DNA from: Trueperaceae bacterium | GTDB lineage: Bacteria > Deinococcota > Deinococci > Deinococcales > Trueperaceae | Length of the DNA: 64,000 bases | Direction: 5' to 3' | NCBI GenBank assembly: GCA_011389865.1 | Contig: JAABTL010000008.1 | Span: 31,952-95,951 of the forward strand | Shown here: positions 23,076 through 32,148 of the stretch, piece after piece | How the letters are laid out: each line of letters starts with the position of its first letter | Numbering within the stretch: the stretch's first letter is position 1 | Notes under the pieces: generated by a model | Told to the model about the DNA's origin: nothing | What the model saw: the letters and a program-made list of their open reading frames with translations, nothing else | Databases searched by the model: none | Made by a program: the position numbers and the translations under genes

Positions 23076-23558
23076 TCAGTCGCCGGTGTAGGTCAGGAAG
23101 GCGTAGTCGTTGTCGGCGGCGCCGGTGTGGCAGGTCACGCACATGGCGTGCATCTCGCTGCCCACCTCGGCCCACATGCCGCCGAAGCTGCCGTCGTCCA
23201 TGCGCTCGAACATGCCGTACTGCCAGTCGCCGTTCTCGGGGTCGAAGCCGGCGACCTTGCGCATCGCGGTGATGACGAACACCGAGAGCGTCTCGGTGTC
23301 GGTGCTCTCCTTGACCAGCTCGCTGCCCTCGGGGAAGGGGAAGCTGCGCGTCAGCGCGGCCTCCGCGCCGACCTCGTTGACGTAGACGTCCTTGGCGGTC
23401 GGGTGCGCGCTGGTGATGAAGTTCTTCTGCGGGTTGAGGCGCGTCCAGTCGGCGTACTCGGGACGGTGGTCGCCGGTCATCGCCTGGGCGGCGACGAGCG
23501 TGACGACGAGCGCGATGGCGAGGGCGAGGAAGGTGCGGCGGCGGGGGATTCTAGGCAT
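23076..23558 (-). CDS. cytochrome P460-family c-type heme protein, exported
   Basis: 160 aa. Signal peptide at about 1-26 (RRRTFLALAIALVVTLVAAQ); heme c motif CVTCH at 140-144. The central region (DWTRLNPQKNF near 38, DVYVNEVG near 58, WQYGMFE near 112) matches the cytochrome P460 domain. Known members include hydroxylamine oxidase P460 and cytochrome c'-beta; the latter bind NO. The cross-linking Lys of true P460 cannot be identified here with certainty, so oxidase versus gas-binding function is open. ATG with GGAGGT five bases upstream. Confidence 0.82.
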   Translation of the reverse strand: MPRIPRRRTFLALAIALVVTLVAAQAMTGDHRPEYADWTRLNPQKNFITSAHPTAKDVYVNEVGAEAALTRSFPFPEGSELVKESTDTETLSVFVITAMRKVAGFDPENGDWQYGMFERMDDGSFGGMWAEVGSEMHAMCVTCHTGAADNDYAFLTYTGD

Positions 23559-23681
23559 GGTTTGACCTCCGACCCCACCATCCGGTGGGGCGGTGCGGCG
23601 CGTCGGTCGTCCGTTTGACCGACGCCAGCCGGCGGAGCGCGACCGTGGCCTGCCGAACGGAGGCCGGCACGCCCCGCCGGG

Positions 23682-23687
23682 TAGCGT
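23682..23687 (+). promoter_or_regulatory. leaderless -10 element (TAGCGT)
   Basis: TAGCGT, five bases, ATG of the second M23 peptidase; same layout as its paralogue. Confidence 0.52.
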
Positions 23688-23692
23688 GCCGG

Positions 23693-24388
23693 ATGCCGAA
23701 GCGTCAGCCCATCGTGTCGTCGCGCTCCCCCTGGGCGGCGCCGCTCGCCGCCCTCGCCTGCGCACTGTGGGGGGGCGCCGCCGCCCAGGCGCTGCCCGAC
23801 CCCGCCTTCCCGGTCGTGCGCCCGGCGTTCGTCGGCTTCGTCTGCGAGGCCGGGGACCCTCCCGTCGCGCGCACGGAGGCCGAGCGCGCCCGTTTCGCGA
23901 TGCGCGCCCGCTACCGCGAGTTCCTGCCGGCGTTCTTCGCGCGCGTCGGCGAGCAGCCCGACGCGTTCCTGCTCATGCCCGTCGACGGCCTGCGGGTCGC
24001 CCAGGTGGCCGACACCTGGGGCGCGCCCCGCGGCGGCGGCCGGCGCCACGAGGGCCAGGACCTCTTCGCGCCGCGCGGCACGCCGGTGCGCTCGGCCACC
24101 GCCGGCTTCGTCTACCGCATCGACGACCTCAGCCTCGGCGGGCTGTCGGTGACGATCGTCGGCGAGGGCGGCCGGCGCTACTACTACACGCACTTCGACG
24201 CGGTGCCCGACGGCCTCGCCGAAGGGCAGTGGGTCGGCGTCGACACGGTGATCGGCTTCGTGGGCGACTCCGGCAACGCCGCCGGCACGCCCCCGCACCT
24301 GCACCTGGGGGTGTACGACGGCAGCGACGACGACCCCTGCGCCTGGGCCGCGATCGACCCGCTGCCGCTGTTGGTCGACCGACCCTGA
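23693..24388 (+). CDS. M23-family metallopeptidase, exported, paralogue of upstream gene
   Basis: 231 aa, signal peptide ending AAAQA at about residue 33. Zinc ligands conserved: GGRRHEGQDLF and HLHLG. The stretch LMPVDGLRVAQVADTWGAPR matches the first paralogue almost exactly, with a divergent N-terminal part and tail. The two genes flank the cytochrome P460 gene in opposite strand context and probably arose by duplication. Each has its own leaderless-type promoter, so they can be regulated separately. Confidence 0.9.
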   Translation: MPKRQPIVSSRSPWAAPLAALACALWGGAAAQALPDPAFPVVRPAFVGFVCEAGDPPVARTEAERARFAMRARYREFLPAFFARVGEQPDAFLLMPVDGLRVAQVADTWGAPRGGGRRHEGQDLFAPRGTPVRSATAGFVYRIDDLSLGGLSVTIVGEGGRRYYYTHFDAVPDGLAEGQWVGVDTVIGFVGDSGNAAGTPPHLHLGVYDGSDDDPCAWAAIDPLPLLVDRP

Positions 24389-24422
24389 CGGCGCGCCTGT
24401 CGGGTCGATCGCGCGATCGGGC

Positions 24423-26381
24423 TCAGCGGACGCGCAGCGCGTAGCGGGCGGTGTCCAGGCCGCCGTCGAGCCACACGACGTCGACGTACCAGCGCCCCGG
24501 CTGCGGCGCCGGAACGGTGAGCACCGCGCGGTTCGCGACGTCGACGTCGCGGTAGTCCCAGTCGCCTTCGTCGCCGAGCGCGACGGTCTCGCTGCCGTAC
24601 TTGAGGAACAGGTCGAGGTCGGCGTCCGCGGTCATCTCCACGGTCAGCGCCGGGGTCCCGGCGGGCACGTCGACGAAGTACGTGTGGAACGCCGCCGACT
24701 CGAACGTGCCGGTGAGTTCGGCGCGGACCTGCTCGCCGAGGGCCACCGGCCCCACCAGGCCGCTGGCGCCAGCCATGGCCGGCGGGGTGCCGCTGCCGAC
24801 GATCCCGGCGACCGTGCCGCCGTTGCCCGTGCGTGCCGTCAGCGTGTAGGCGCCCGTCTCACCGCCGAAGGCGCTGGTCACCGCCACCAGGTACTCGCCG
24901 GTCGCCGGCGGGACGAGCGACGTCGCGACGTCGAGGCCGTACCCGGCCGAGTCGTCGACCTCGAGGACGATCTCGTCGTCGGGGCCCAGCACCACGAGGT
25001 AGACGTCGAACTCGCCCGAGGTCGCCTCGAACCACACCGGCACGCCGGCCGCGAGCCGAACGGTGTAGACGTCGACGTACTCGCCGCCGTCGAGGGTGAA
25101 GTCGGCCGCGCCGAGCACCCCCCGTTCCGCGAGCAGCAGTTCGCCCGGCAGGGTCGTGGGCCCGGTCGGCCCGACCGCCTCGCCCGACGCGGCCACCTGC
25201 AGCAGGTAGTCGCCCGCTTCGCCGGGCGCGTAACTGGTGACGACCAGCGTGTAGCGTCCACTCACCGCCGGGACGAAGCCCTCGGCCACGTCGCTGCCGT
25301 ACCCCGGGCTGTCGTCGACCTCGAGGACGATCTGGTCGGCCGGATCGAGCACCGCCAGGTAGACGTCGAAGGCGCCGGAACTGAGCTCGATGGCCACGGG
25401 CGCGCCCGCGGTCAGCTCGACCTCGTGGAACGCGAGGTACTCGCCGGAGTCCAGCGTCTCGTTGCCTGGACCCAGGGCGCCGCGCTGGCTGAGCAGCAGG
25501 CTGCCGACGGCCGGGGCGGTCTGCGTGGGCGTGGGCGTGGGCGTGGGCACGACCGGCGTCGGCGTGGGGGGGATGGCGGGCGTCGGCGCCACGCTGGCGA
25601 CCTGGCTACCGAGGCCGCCGGACCGGTTGACGTTGGCCACGTGGGCGGTCAGGAGCGGCCAGGCGAGCGAGATCGGTCGCAGGTAGTCCTGCTGCTCGAT
25701 GTAGCTCTCGTCGGTCGTCTGTACGCGCAGCGTGGGGATGCCGACCAGCAGACCGTTGTCGTCGAAGGCGGCGCCGCCGGAGTTGCCGCGCGCCAGCTTG
25801 GCGTCCGTCTTGATCCACTGCTTGCCACCGGCGCTGAGGTCCTCGCCCAGGAAACCGGAGACGATCCCCGACGTGAAGGTGATCGTGCTCCCGGAGATGC
25901 CCGGATAGCCCACCACCGTGATCGGGTCGCCGGGGATGAGTGAGTTCGAGTCGCCCACCGGCATCGACACGAACGTGAAGTCGGCCGGCAGCGGCCGCTC
26001 CTCGGCGTCCTCGACGATGTGCACGATCGCCAGGTCCTGCCGCGGGTCGCCGGCCACGAAGCGTGCCCAGTAGCGGAACTCGGGCTCGAGGTCGGGTGAA
26101 CGCGGGTCGGTGACGAAGATCCCCTGCCACTCGTAGGCGCGGCCGGTGTCGTTGTCGCCGACCACATGGAAGTTGGTCAGCACGAAGCCGTCCGGGCTGA
26201 CGATGGTGCCGGAGCCGCTCGTGCCGGCGAAGCGGTTGCCCGCCATGTCGTACGGGCGGACCTCGACGACGGCCTGCAGGATGCGCTCGCGCACCTCGCG
26301 GGGCAGGATCGCCTGGGCCCAGGCGTGGCTGGCGACGACGAAGGTCAGGAGCAGCGGGAGCAGGACCTTCCAGCGTGGCAT
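24423..26381 (-). CDS. secreted trypsin-like serine protease with PPC-type C-terminal domains
   Basis: 652 aa. Signal peptide 1-23 (cleavage after SHAWA). Protease domain about 30-270 with catalytic His72 (LTNFHVVGD), Asp116 (QDLAIV) and Ser201 (ARGNSGGAAFD), as in HtrA-like enzymes but with no PDZ domain. A Pro/Thr-rich linker (PTPTPTQ) follows. Then come two close copies of a pre-peptidase C-terminal-like module of about 100 residues, each with SGEFDVYL/SGAFDVYL and EVDDSxGYG, and a third more distant copy at the end. These modules usually mediate secretion or binding. GGAGGAG precedes the ATG. Confidence 0.92.
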   Translation of the reverse strand: MPRWKVLLPLLLTFVVASHAWAQAILPREVRERILQAVVEVRPYDMAGNRFAGTSGSGTIVSPDGFVLTNFHVVGDNDTGRAYEWQGIFVTDPRSPDLEPEFRYWARFVAGDPRQDLAIVHIVEDAEERPLPADFTFVSMPVGDSNSLIPGDPITVVGYPGISGSTITFTSGIVSGFLGEDLSAGGKQWIKTDAKLARGNSGGAAFDDNGLLVGIPTLRVQTTDESYIEQQDYLRPISLAWPLLTAHVANVNRSGGLGSQVASVAPTPAIPPTPTPVVPTPTPTPTQTAPAVGSLLLSQRGALGPGNETLDSGEYLAFHEVELTAGAPVAIELSSGAFDVYLAVLDPADQIVLEVDDSPGYGSDVAEGFVPAVSGRYTLVVTSYAPGEAGDYLLQVAASGEAVGPTGPTTLPGELLLAERGVLGAADFTLDGGEYVDVYTVRLAAGVPVWFEATSGEFDVYLVVLGPDDEIVLEVDDSAGYGLDVATSLVPPATGEYLVAVTSAFGGETGAYTLTARTGNGGTVAGIVGSGTPPAMAGASGLVGPVALGEQVRAELTGTFESAAFHTYFVDVPAGTPALTVEMTADADLDLFLKYGSETVALGDEGDWDYRDVDVANRAVLTVPAPQPGRWYVDVVWLDGGLDTARYALRVR

Positions 26382-26467
26382 GGCTCCTCCGTGGGGCGCG
26401 TGGGCCGCGGGCGCCCCGGGGGCGCGGCGTGCGCGGTAGATGCCCCAGCCTAGCCGAACGCCCGTCG

Positions 26468-26473
26468 TAGTCT
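26468..26473 (+). promoter_or_regulatory. leaderless -10 element (TAGTCT)
   Basis: TAGTCT, five bases, ATG of the M3 peptidase. Confidence 0.52.
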
Positions 26474-26478
26474 GCGGC

Positions 26479-28317
26479 ATGAGCCTCACGTTGCCCACCC
26501 GCGTCGAGCTCGCCCCCGAGGAGACGTGGGCGCTCGAACACCTCTTCGCCACCCCCGACGTCGCCGAGGCCGCGCTGCGCGACGCCGACGATCGCGTCGC
26601 GGACCTGGGCGCGCGGGCGGGAACCCTCGCCGGCGACGCGGCCGGCCTCCTCTCCGCCCTCGAAGGCCTGGAGGCCTTCACCCGTGCGAGCACCCGCCTG
26701 GGCAACTACTTCCGGCTGCCGGTCACGACCGACCAGCTCGATGCCCACGCCCGAGCCATGGACGGGCGCTTCCAGGGCATCGCCGCTCGCTGGGCGCGGG
26801 CGCTCGCGTTCTTCGAGCCCGAGCTGCTCGCGTCGCCGCCCGAGCGGCTCGAGGCGTTCATGGCGCAGGAGCCGCGTTTGGCTCGCTTCGCTCCCTACCT
26901 GGCCCGCCTGCAGGAGCGCCGGCCGCACGTCCGCTCCCCCGAGATCGAGGACGTGTTGGCCGGGGCCGCCGGCGTGTTCGATGCCTACGAGCGCTCACGC
27001 GACGCGCTGGCCGAGGGCGACCTGCGCTTCGAGCCGGTCGACGCCGGTGGCGGCGCCCGGGAGCTGGCGCCCAGCAGCTACCGCGCTCTCGTCCACGACC
27101 CCGATCGCGCGGTGCGCCGGCAGGCCTTCGATCGCTGGACCGACGGCTACCTCGGCGTGAGCGACACGCTGGCCGAGACCTACCTGGCGCGGGTGCGTCG
27201 CAGCGCGTTCGAGGCCGAGGTGCGCGGCTACGCCTCCGGCGAGGCGCTGGCGCTGGCCGACCACCGCGTGACGACCGAGGTGCTCGATGCCACCCTGGCG
27301 GCCTTCCAGCGCCGCCTCCCCGTGTGGCACCGCTATTGGGCGGCGCGCCGCCGGCTCCTCGGCGTCGATCGCCACCAACCCTGGGACGTCTTCGCGCCGC
27401 CGCCGACGCGCCGCATCGAGGTCCCCTACGACCAGGCCGCCGAGTGGATCGCGGAGAGCGCCGCCCCGCTCGGCCCCGCCTACGTCGGGCAGCTACGGCA
27501 CGGCATGCTCGAGGGTCGCTGGGTCGACCGCCGCCCCAACCGCGGCAAGCGCCAGGGCGCCTTCTGCGCAGACGCGCCGGACGTGCACCCCTACGTCTTC
27601 GTCAGCTACACCGACGACCTCCCCTCCGCCAGCACCCTCGCCCACGAGATGGGCCACGCGATGCACGCGGTGTGGGCCGAGGCCGCCGTGCCGGCGCTCG
27701 ATGGCGTCCGCGCGTTGTCGATGACGGTGGCCGAGACGGCCTCCAACGGGCAGCAGGCGCTGTTGCGCGGTCATCTCATGCGGCACGAGCTCGCGGCGGA
27801 CGCCGACTTCGAGTTGGCGCTGATCGACGAGGCGTTCGGCAACCTGCACCGCTACCTGTTCGTCATGCCCACGCTGGTGCGCTTCGAGCGCGAGGTGCAC
27901 GCGGCCGTCGGGCGGGGCGAGGCGCTCGCGGCCCGCGACCTGACCGCCAAGGCCGCGGCGCTCTTCGCCGAGGCCTACGGCCCGGAGGCCGCCGCCGGCT
28001 GGGACGACGAGCTCGCCGACCGGGTCGGCATCGCCTGGGCCGAGTTCCCGCACCTGTACGCGCCCTTCTACACCTTCCAGTACACGGTGGGCATCGCCGT
28101 CGCGCTCGCGCAGGTCGCGCGCATCGATGCCGGCGACGAGGGCGCGGTCGACGCGTACCTCGACTTCCTGTCCGTCGGCGGCGCGGTGCCGCCCGTCGAG
28201 CTCTTCGCCCGTCTGGGTTTCGACGTCACGACGCCGGCGCCGGTGGAGGCGGCCTTCGACGTCATCGAGGGCCTGGTCACGCGCCTGGAGGCCCACGCCG
28301 ACCGCGTCGGTCGTTGA
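26479..28317 (+). CDS. pepF: M3-family oligoendopeptidase F
   Basis: 612 aa cytoplasmic zinc peptidase that degrades oligopeptides. HEMGH active site at 389-393, with the third ligand Glu expected in the downstream SMTVAETASNG segment. N-terminal helical lid (1-200) and the C-terminal YTFQYTVGIAVALAQ are typical of PepF. No signal peptide. The last codons and stop are part of a 23-bp direct repeat. Confidence 0.93.
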   Translation: MSLTLPTRVELAPEETWALEHLFATPDVAEAALRDADDRVADLGARAGTLAGDAAGLLSALEGLEAFTRASTRLGNYFRLPVTTDQLDAHARAMDGRFQGIAARWARALAFFEPELLASPPERLEAFMAQEPRLARFAPYLARLQERRPHVRSPEIEDVLAGAAGVFDAYERSRDALAEGDLRFEPVDAGGGARELAPSSYRALVHDPDRAVRRQAFDRWTDGYLGVSDTLAETYLARVRRSAFEAEVRGYASGEALALADHRVTTEVLDATLAAFQRRLPVWHRYWAARRRLLGVDRHQPWDVFAPPPTRRIEVPYDQAAEWIAESAAPLGPAYVGQLRHGMLEGRWVDRRPNRGKRQGAFCADAPDVHPYVFVSYTDDLPSASTLAHEMGHAMHAVWAEAAVPALDGVRALSMTVAETASNGQQALLRGHLMRHELAADADFELALIDEAFGNLHRYLFVMPTLVRFEREVHAAVGRGEALAARDLTAKAAALFAEAYGPEAAAGWDDELADRVGIAWAEFPHLYAPFYTFQYTVGIAVALAQVARIDAGDEGAVDAYLDFLSVGGAVPPVELFARLGFDVTTPAPVEAAFDVIEGLVTRLEAHADRVGR

Positions 28318-28343
28318 CGTGACCGCGTCGGTGGTTGACGCGG
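28302..28343 (+). repeat. imperfect direct repeat spanning the pepF stop
   Basis: GACCGCGTCGGTCGTTGACG and GACCGCGTCGGTGGTTGACG occur in tandem and differ at one base; the first contains the pepF TGA. Just downstream TCCACAGACG is also present twice. A short local duplication. Confidence 0.7.
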
Positions 28344-28410
28344 CTGGGCCGGAAGCCTCGGGGTCCACAGACGCCGACGCTTCCACAGACGTCCGCGCCC
28401 CACGCATGAG

Positions 28411-28442
28411 CGAGGCGCCCGGTCGGATGACCGGGCGCCTCG
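28411..28442. terminator. 14-bp perfect hairpin between convergent pepF and csp
   Basis: CGAGGCGCCCGGTC-GGAT-GACCGGGCGCCTCG. Sits 94 bp after pepF and 22 bp after csp on the opposite strand; a plausible shared terminator. Confidence 0.68.
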
Positions 28443-28463
28443 AACGTGATCTGGGTCGGTGGT

Positions 28464-28712
28464 TCAGTAACGGTCGCGCGAGCCGCCGCCCATGGCGGGC
28501 CCGACGCTACGGGTGACCTTGACCATCTTGGCCTGCGGGCCCTTGGCGCCCTGCTCGACCTCGAACTCGACCTCGTCGCCTTCGTTGAGCGAACGGTAGC
28601 CGTCGCCCTGAATCGCGGAGAAGTGGCAGAAGACGTCCTTGCCGCCGCCTTCGACCGCGATGAAGCCGAAGCCCTTTTCGTTGTTGAACCACTTGACAGT
28701 TCCGGTAGCCAT
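28464..28712 (-). CDS. csp: cold-shock domain protein
   Basis: 82 aa single-strand nucleic acid-binding OB fold. RNP1 KGFGFI and RNP2 DVFCHFSAI are both present; RNP2 has Cys where Val is usual. The body is followed by a Gly/Arg-rich tail ending GGGSRDRY, about 14 residues longer than CspA. It is preceded by a roughly 110-nt leader with a hairpin, as in cold-regulated csp mRNAs. Confidence 0.95.
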   Translation of the reverse strand: MATGTVKWFNNEKGFGFIAVEGGGKDVFCHFSAIQGDGYRSLNEGDEVEFEVEQGAKGPQAKMVKVTRSVGPAMGGGSRDRY

Positions 28713-28736
28713 TGTCGTACCTATCTTCCTTGAGCC

Positions 28737-28860
28737 GCCGTGGTTGCCACGGCGTTCATGCATGTGCCGATGCGCTGACGCACACCGGGTCTCAGAACGA
28801 GAGCGCTTGGGCTGCCATCCAGGGACCAGGCACCCTACACGGTGGCGCCGGTGGTGTCAA
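28737..28860 (-). promoter_or_regulatory. sigma-70-type promoter and structured 5' leader of csp
   Basis: Minus-strand TTGACA (28855-28860), 17-bp spacer, TAGGGT (28832-28837). Transcription would begin near 28825 and give an approximately 110-nt untranslated leader containing GCCGTGG-CAA-CCACGGC (28737-28753). This is a conventional promoter, unlike most genes here. Confidence 0.65.
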
Positions 28861-28945
28861 GTCAAGCGGGCATGCCGCTGCAATCGGGGCGGCCCGGTCG
28901 GCGGGGGACGTGCGCCTGCCGAGCACGGCCCGCGACACCACGCAG

Positions 28946-28951
28946 TACACT
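28946..28951 (+). promoter_or_regulatory. -10 element (TACACT) upstream of sugar-binding protein gene
   Basis: TACACT 36 bases before the ATG; no clear -35. The remaining gap between csp and this gene holds no ORF of note. Confidence 0.35.
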
Positions 28952-28987
28952 CGAGGGGTCGAACAACTCGCTCGCAAGGAGGCGCAC

Positions 28988-30247
28988 ATGTTCCGTCCCG
29001 CCCGCATCTTCGTTCTCGCGCTCGCGGCGCTCGCCATCGCCGGTGCCGGGTTCGCTCAGCGTGCCACGCTCACGATCGAGAGCTGGCGCAACGACGACCT
29101 CGGCATCTGGCAGAACACCCTCATTCCGGCCTTCAACGCCCACTACCCGGACATCGAGGTCGTCTTCTCGCCCACCGCCCCGACCGAATACAACGCCGTC
29201 CTGAACTCGCGGCTCGAGGCCGGCAGCGCGGGCGACCTGATCACCTGCCGCCCGTTCGACCTGTCGCTCGACCTCTTCAACCAGGGCTACCTCGCCTCGC
29301 TGAACGACCTGCCGGGCATGGAGAACTTCTCCGACGTCGCCAGGAGCGCGTGGGTCACCGACGACGGCAGCGACGTCTTCTGCGTGCCGATGGCATCGGT
29401 CATCCACGGCTTCATCTACAACAAGGACGTCTTCGACGAGGTCGGCGTGGACGAGCCCGAGACCTACGTGGAGTTCCTCGCCACGCTGCAGGCGATCGCC
29501 GACGCCGGCTACGCGCCGCTGGCCATGGGCACCACCGACCAGTGGGAGGCCGCGACCATGGGGTACCAGAACATCGGCCCCAACTACTGGAACGGTGAAG
29601 AGGGCCGGCTCGGCCTCATCGAGGGCTCGATCGGCTACGACGAGGGCGGCTTCGTCGAGGCCTTCGAGGCCCTGGCCGCCTGGCGCCCCTACCTGCCCGA
29701 CGGTTACCAGGCGATGTCGTACCCCGACGCGCAGAACTTCTTCACGCTCGGGCTCGGCGCCATCTTCCCAGCGGGCTCCTGGGAGATCGGCGTGTTCCGG
29801 CCGATGGTCGACTTCGAGATGGGCGCCTTCAAGCCGCCCGTCCCCGCTGGCCAGGACACCTGCTACATCAGCGACCACACCGACATCGCCCTCGGCATGA
29901 ACGCCGACACCGCCAACCCTGAGGCGGCGCGGGCCTTCCTCGAGTGGATGACGACGCAGGAGTTCGCCGAGCTCTACGCCAACGCGCTCCCGGGCTTCTT
30001 CCCGCTCGCCGACCACGCCGTCTCGCTCGACGACCCGCTCGCCCAGACGTTCCTCGACTGGCGCGCCGAGTGCGAGCCCACCATCCGCAGCGCGTACCAG
30101 ATCCTCTCGCGCGGCACGCCCAACAACGAGAACGACCTGTGGAACGCCTCGGCCCAGGTGCTCAACGGCACCCTGACGCCAGAGGAGGCCGGCGAGATGG
30201 TCCAGCGCGGCCTGGAGAGCTGGTACCCGCCGCAGCAGGACCGCTGA
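28988..30247 (+). CDS. carbohydrate ABC transporter substrate-binding protein (family 1)
   Basis: 419 aa periplasmic protein. Signal peptide 1-23 (ALAALAIAGAGFAQ), no lipobox, so free in the periplasm of a diderm cell. Family 1 features: LTIESWRNDDLGIWQNTLIP at the start of the mature protein, GDLITCRPFD, VYxxYN-like GFIYNKDVFDEVGV, and AIFPAGSWEIG. AAGGAGG five bases before the ATG. It is followed by a hairpin and two permease genes, so it is probably made in excess of the membrane subunits. The sugar is unknown. Confidence 0.92.
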   Translation: MFRPARIFVLALAALAIAGAGFAQRATLTIESWRNDDLGIWQNTLIPAFNAHYPDIEVVFSPTAPTEYNAVLNSRLEAGSAGDLITCRPFDLSLDLFNQGYLASLNDLPGMENFSDVARSAWVTDDGSDVFCVPMASVIHGFIYNKDVFDEVGVDEPETYVEFLATLQAIADAGYAPLAMGTTDQWEAATMGYQNIGPNYWNGEEGRLGLIEGSIGYDEGGFVEAFEALAAWRPYLPDGYQAMSYPDAQNFFTLGLGAIFPAGSWEIGVFRPMVDFEMGAFKPPVPAGQDTCYISDHTDIALGMNADTANPEAARAFLEWMTTQEFAELYANALPGFFPLADHAVSLDDPLAQTFLDWRAECEPTIRSAYQILSRGTPNNENDLWNASAQVLNGTLTPEEAGEMVQRGLESWYPPQQDR

Positions 30248-30270
30248 GCGCACCCGCACGACGTCGTCCA

Positions 30271-30298
30271 TGGGGGCGGGCCTCTAGGCCCGCCCCCA
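30271..30298 (+). terminator. 12-bp perfect hairpin between binding protein and permease genes
   Basis: TGGGGGCGGGCC-TCTA-GGCCCGCCCCCA. In ABC operons such structures commonly stabilise the binding-protein mRNA and attenuate downstream expression. Confidence 0.65.
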
Positions 30299-30330
30299 CA
30301 CGCTCGTGGCAACGGTAGACTGCCGATGCG

Positions 30331-31251
30331 GTGAAAAGCAGGAAGCCCTTCCCGTTCCACGTCATCGTTTTCTTGGCGCCGGCCACGCTGGTGTACACGG
30401 CGTTCATGATCTACCCGCTGCTGGACTCACTGCGCCTGAGCATGTTCGCGCCGGGTCCCGGGCGCGTCGAGGCGTTCGTCGGCCTCGCCAACTACCAGCG
30501 CCTCGTCAGCGACCCGAACTGGGCGCCCTTCCTGTGGAACGCGATCCGCAACAACTTCGTCTTCTTCGCCGTCCACATGCTCGTGCAGAACCCGCTCGGC
30601 CTGCTGCTCGCCGCCCTCCTGAGCTCGCAGGTCGTGCGCTTCCGGGCGGTCTTCCGCACCGTGCTGTTCCTGCCGACGGTGCTCTCCATCGTGCTCGTCG
30701 GCTTCATCTGGCGGCTGATCCTCAGCCCCATCTGGGGCATCTCCAAGGACTTCCTGGGCCTCTTCGGCGCGGCGCACCTCAACCAGCCGTGGCTGGGCCT
30801 CGAGGCGACCGCGCTGGTGACGCTGTCGCTGATCTCGGTGTGGCAGTGGGTGGGCATCCCCATGCTGCTCTTCCTGGCGGCGCTGGTGGGGATCCCCGAC
30901 GAGCTGATCGAGGCGGCGCGGGTCGACGGTGCCACCGCCTGGCAGGTGTTCTGGGGCATCAAGTTCCCGCTGATCCTGCCGACCGTCGGCATCGTGGGCG
31001 TCCTGACCTTCGTCGGTAACTTCAATGCCTTCGACCTGATCTACACCACCCAGCGCGCCCTGGCGGGGCCGAACTTCTCGACCGACATCCTCGGCACCTT
31101 CTTCTTCCGCACCTTCTTCGGCGCCCAGCTGCAGCCGGGCAACCCGACGATGGGCGCCACCGTCGCGGGCGTGATGTTCCTGATCATCCTCACCGGCGTC
31201 GTGCTCTACCTCTTCGCCTACCAGCGCCGCCTGCAGAGGATCGAGTTGTGA
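30331..31251 (+). CDS. sugar ABC transporter permease (MalF/UgpA type)
   Basis: 306 aa, GTG start, six TM helices. The EAA loop reads EAARVDGATAWQVFWGIKFPLI, the contact site for the ATPase. TAGACT lies nine bases before the start. The stop overlaps the second permease by four bases (GTGA). No ATPase gene is present in this operon; a shared MsmK-like ATPase encoded elsewhere is likely. Confidence 0.92.
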   Translation: MKSRKPFPFHVIVFLAPATLVYTAFMIYPLLDSLRLSMFAPGPGRVEAFVGLANYQRLVSDPNWAPFLWNAIRNNFVFFAVHMLVQNPLGLLLAALLSSQVVRFRAVFRTVLFLPTVLSIVLVGFIWRLILSPIWGISKDFLGLFGAAHLNQPWLGLEATALVTLSLISVWQWVGIPMLLFLAALVGIPDELIEAARVDGATAWQVFWGIKFPLILPTVGIVGVLTFVGNFNAFDLIYTTQRALAGPNFSTDILGTFFFRTFFGAQLQPGNPTMGATVAGVMFLIILTGVVLYLFAYQRRLQRIEL

Positions 31252-32105
31252 GACGACGGCGGGAGCGGCCCGGCCGCGGTTTCGGCTACTGGGCGCAGGT
31301 GATGGGCGCCCACGCGGTCCTGCTCGCCTACACCGCCATCGCGCTCTTCCCGATCGTGCTGGTGGTGATCAATTCCTTCAAGGAGCGGCGGGCGATCTTC
31401 CGCACGCCCTACGCCCTGCCAGACGCCGAGAGCTTCAGCCTGGTCGGCTACCGCACGGTCTTCGAGGGCGCGCGCTTCGACCTCTACTTCCTCAACAGCC
31501 TGACGGTGACGATGGTGTCGCTGGGCCTGGTGCTGCTGCTCTCCTCGATGGCCGCGCACGCGCTGGCCGAGTACCGTTTCCGCGGCAACACGCTGCTGGG
31601 CCTCTACCTGGCGCTCGGCATCATGATCCCGATCCGCCTGGGCACCGTCAGCATCCTGAGGATCATGGTCGGGCTGGGGCTGACGGACACCCTGTGGTCG
31701 CTGATCCTGGTCTACACCGCCCAGGGCATCCCGCTGGCGGTCTTCATCCTGTCGGTGTTCATGCGCCAAGTGCCGGGCGAGCTGAAGGACGCCGCCCGCA
31801 TCGACGGCGCGAGCGAGTACCGCATCTACGCGCTGATCATGCCGCTCGTGCGGCCGGCGCTCGGTACGGTGGCCGTGTTCACCATGATCCCCATCTGGAA
31901 CGACCTGTGGTTCCCGCTGGTGCTGGCGTCCGGCGAGCGCACCAAGACGGTCATCCTGGGCGCGCAGATCTTCCTGGGGCAGTACGTCAACGACTGGAAC
32001 GCCGTGCTGGCGTCGCTGACGCTCGCGATGGTGCCGATCATCGTCCTCTACGTCATCTTCTCGCGCCAGCTGATCCGCGGCCTGACGCAGGGGGCGGTGA
32101 AGTAG
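31248..32105 (+). CDS. sugar ABC transporter permease (MalG/UgpE type)
   Basis: 285 aa, GTG start in the GTGA overlap, six TM helices. EAA loop is DAARIDGASEYRIYALIMPLVRP. Ends with the typical short positive tail RQLIRGLTQGAVK, which in MalG-type proteins contacts the ATPase dimer interface. Pairs with the upstream permease in a heterodimeric channel. Confidence 0.92.
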   Translation: MRRRRERPGRGFGYWAQVMGAHAVLLAYTAIALFPIVLVVINSFKERRAIFRTPYALPDAESFSLVGYRTVFEGARFDLYFLNSLTVTMVSLGLVLLLSSMAAHALAEYRFRGNTLLGLYLALGIMIPIRLGTVSILRIMVGLGLTDTLWSLILVYTAQGIPLAVFILSVFMRQVPGELKDAARIDGASEYRIYALIMPLVRPALGTVAVFTMIPIWNDLWFPLVLASGERTKTVILGAQIFLGQYVNDWNAVLASLTLAMVPIIVLYVIFSRQLIRGLTQGAVK

Positions 32106-32148
32106 CGGCGACTCGGACGGGGCGAACGCGCCGCCCAAGTCGCCCCGC

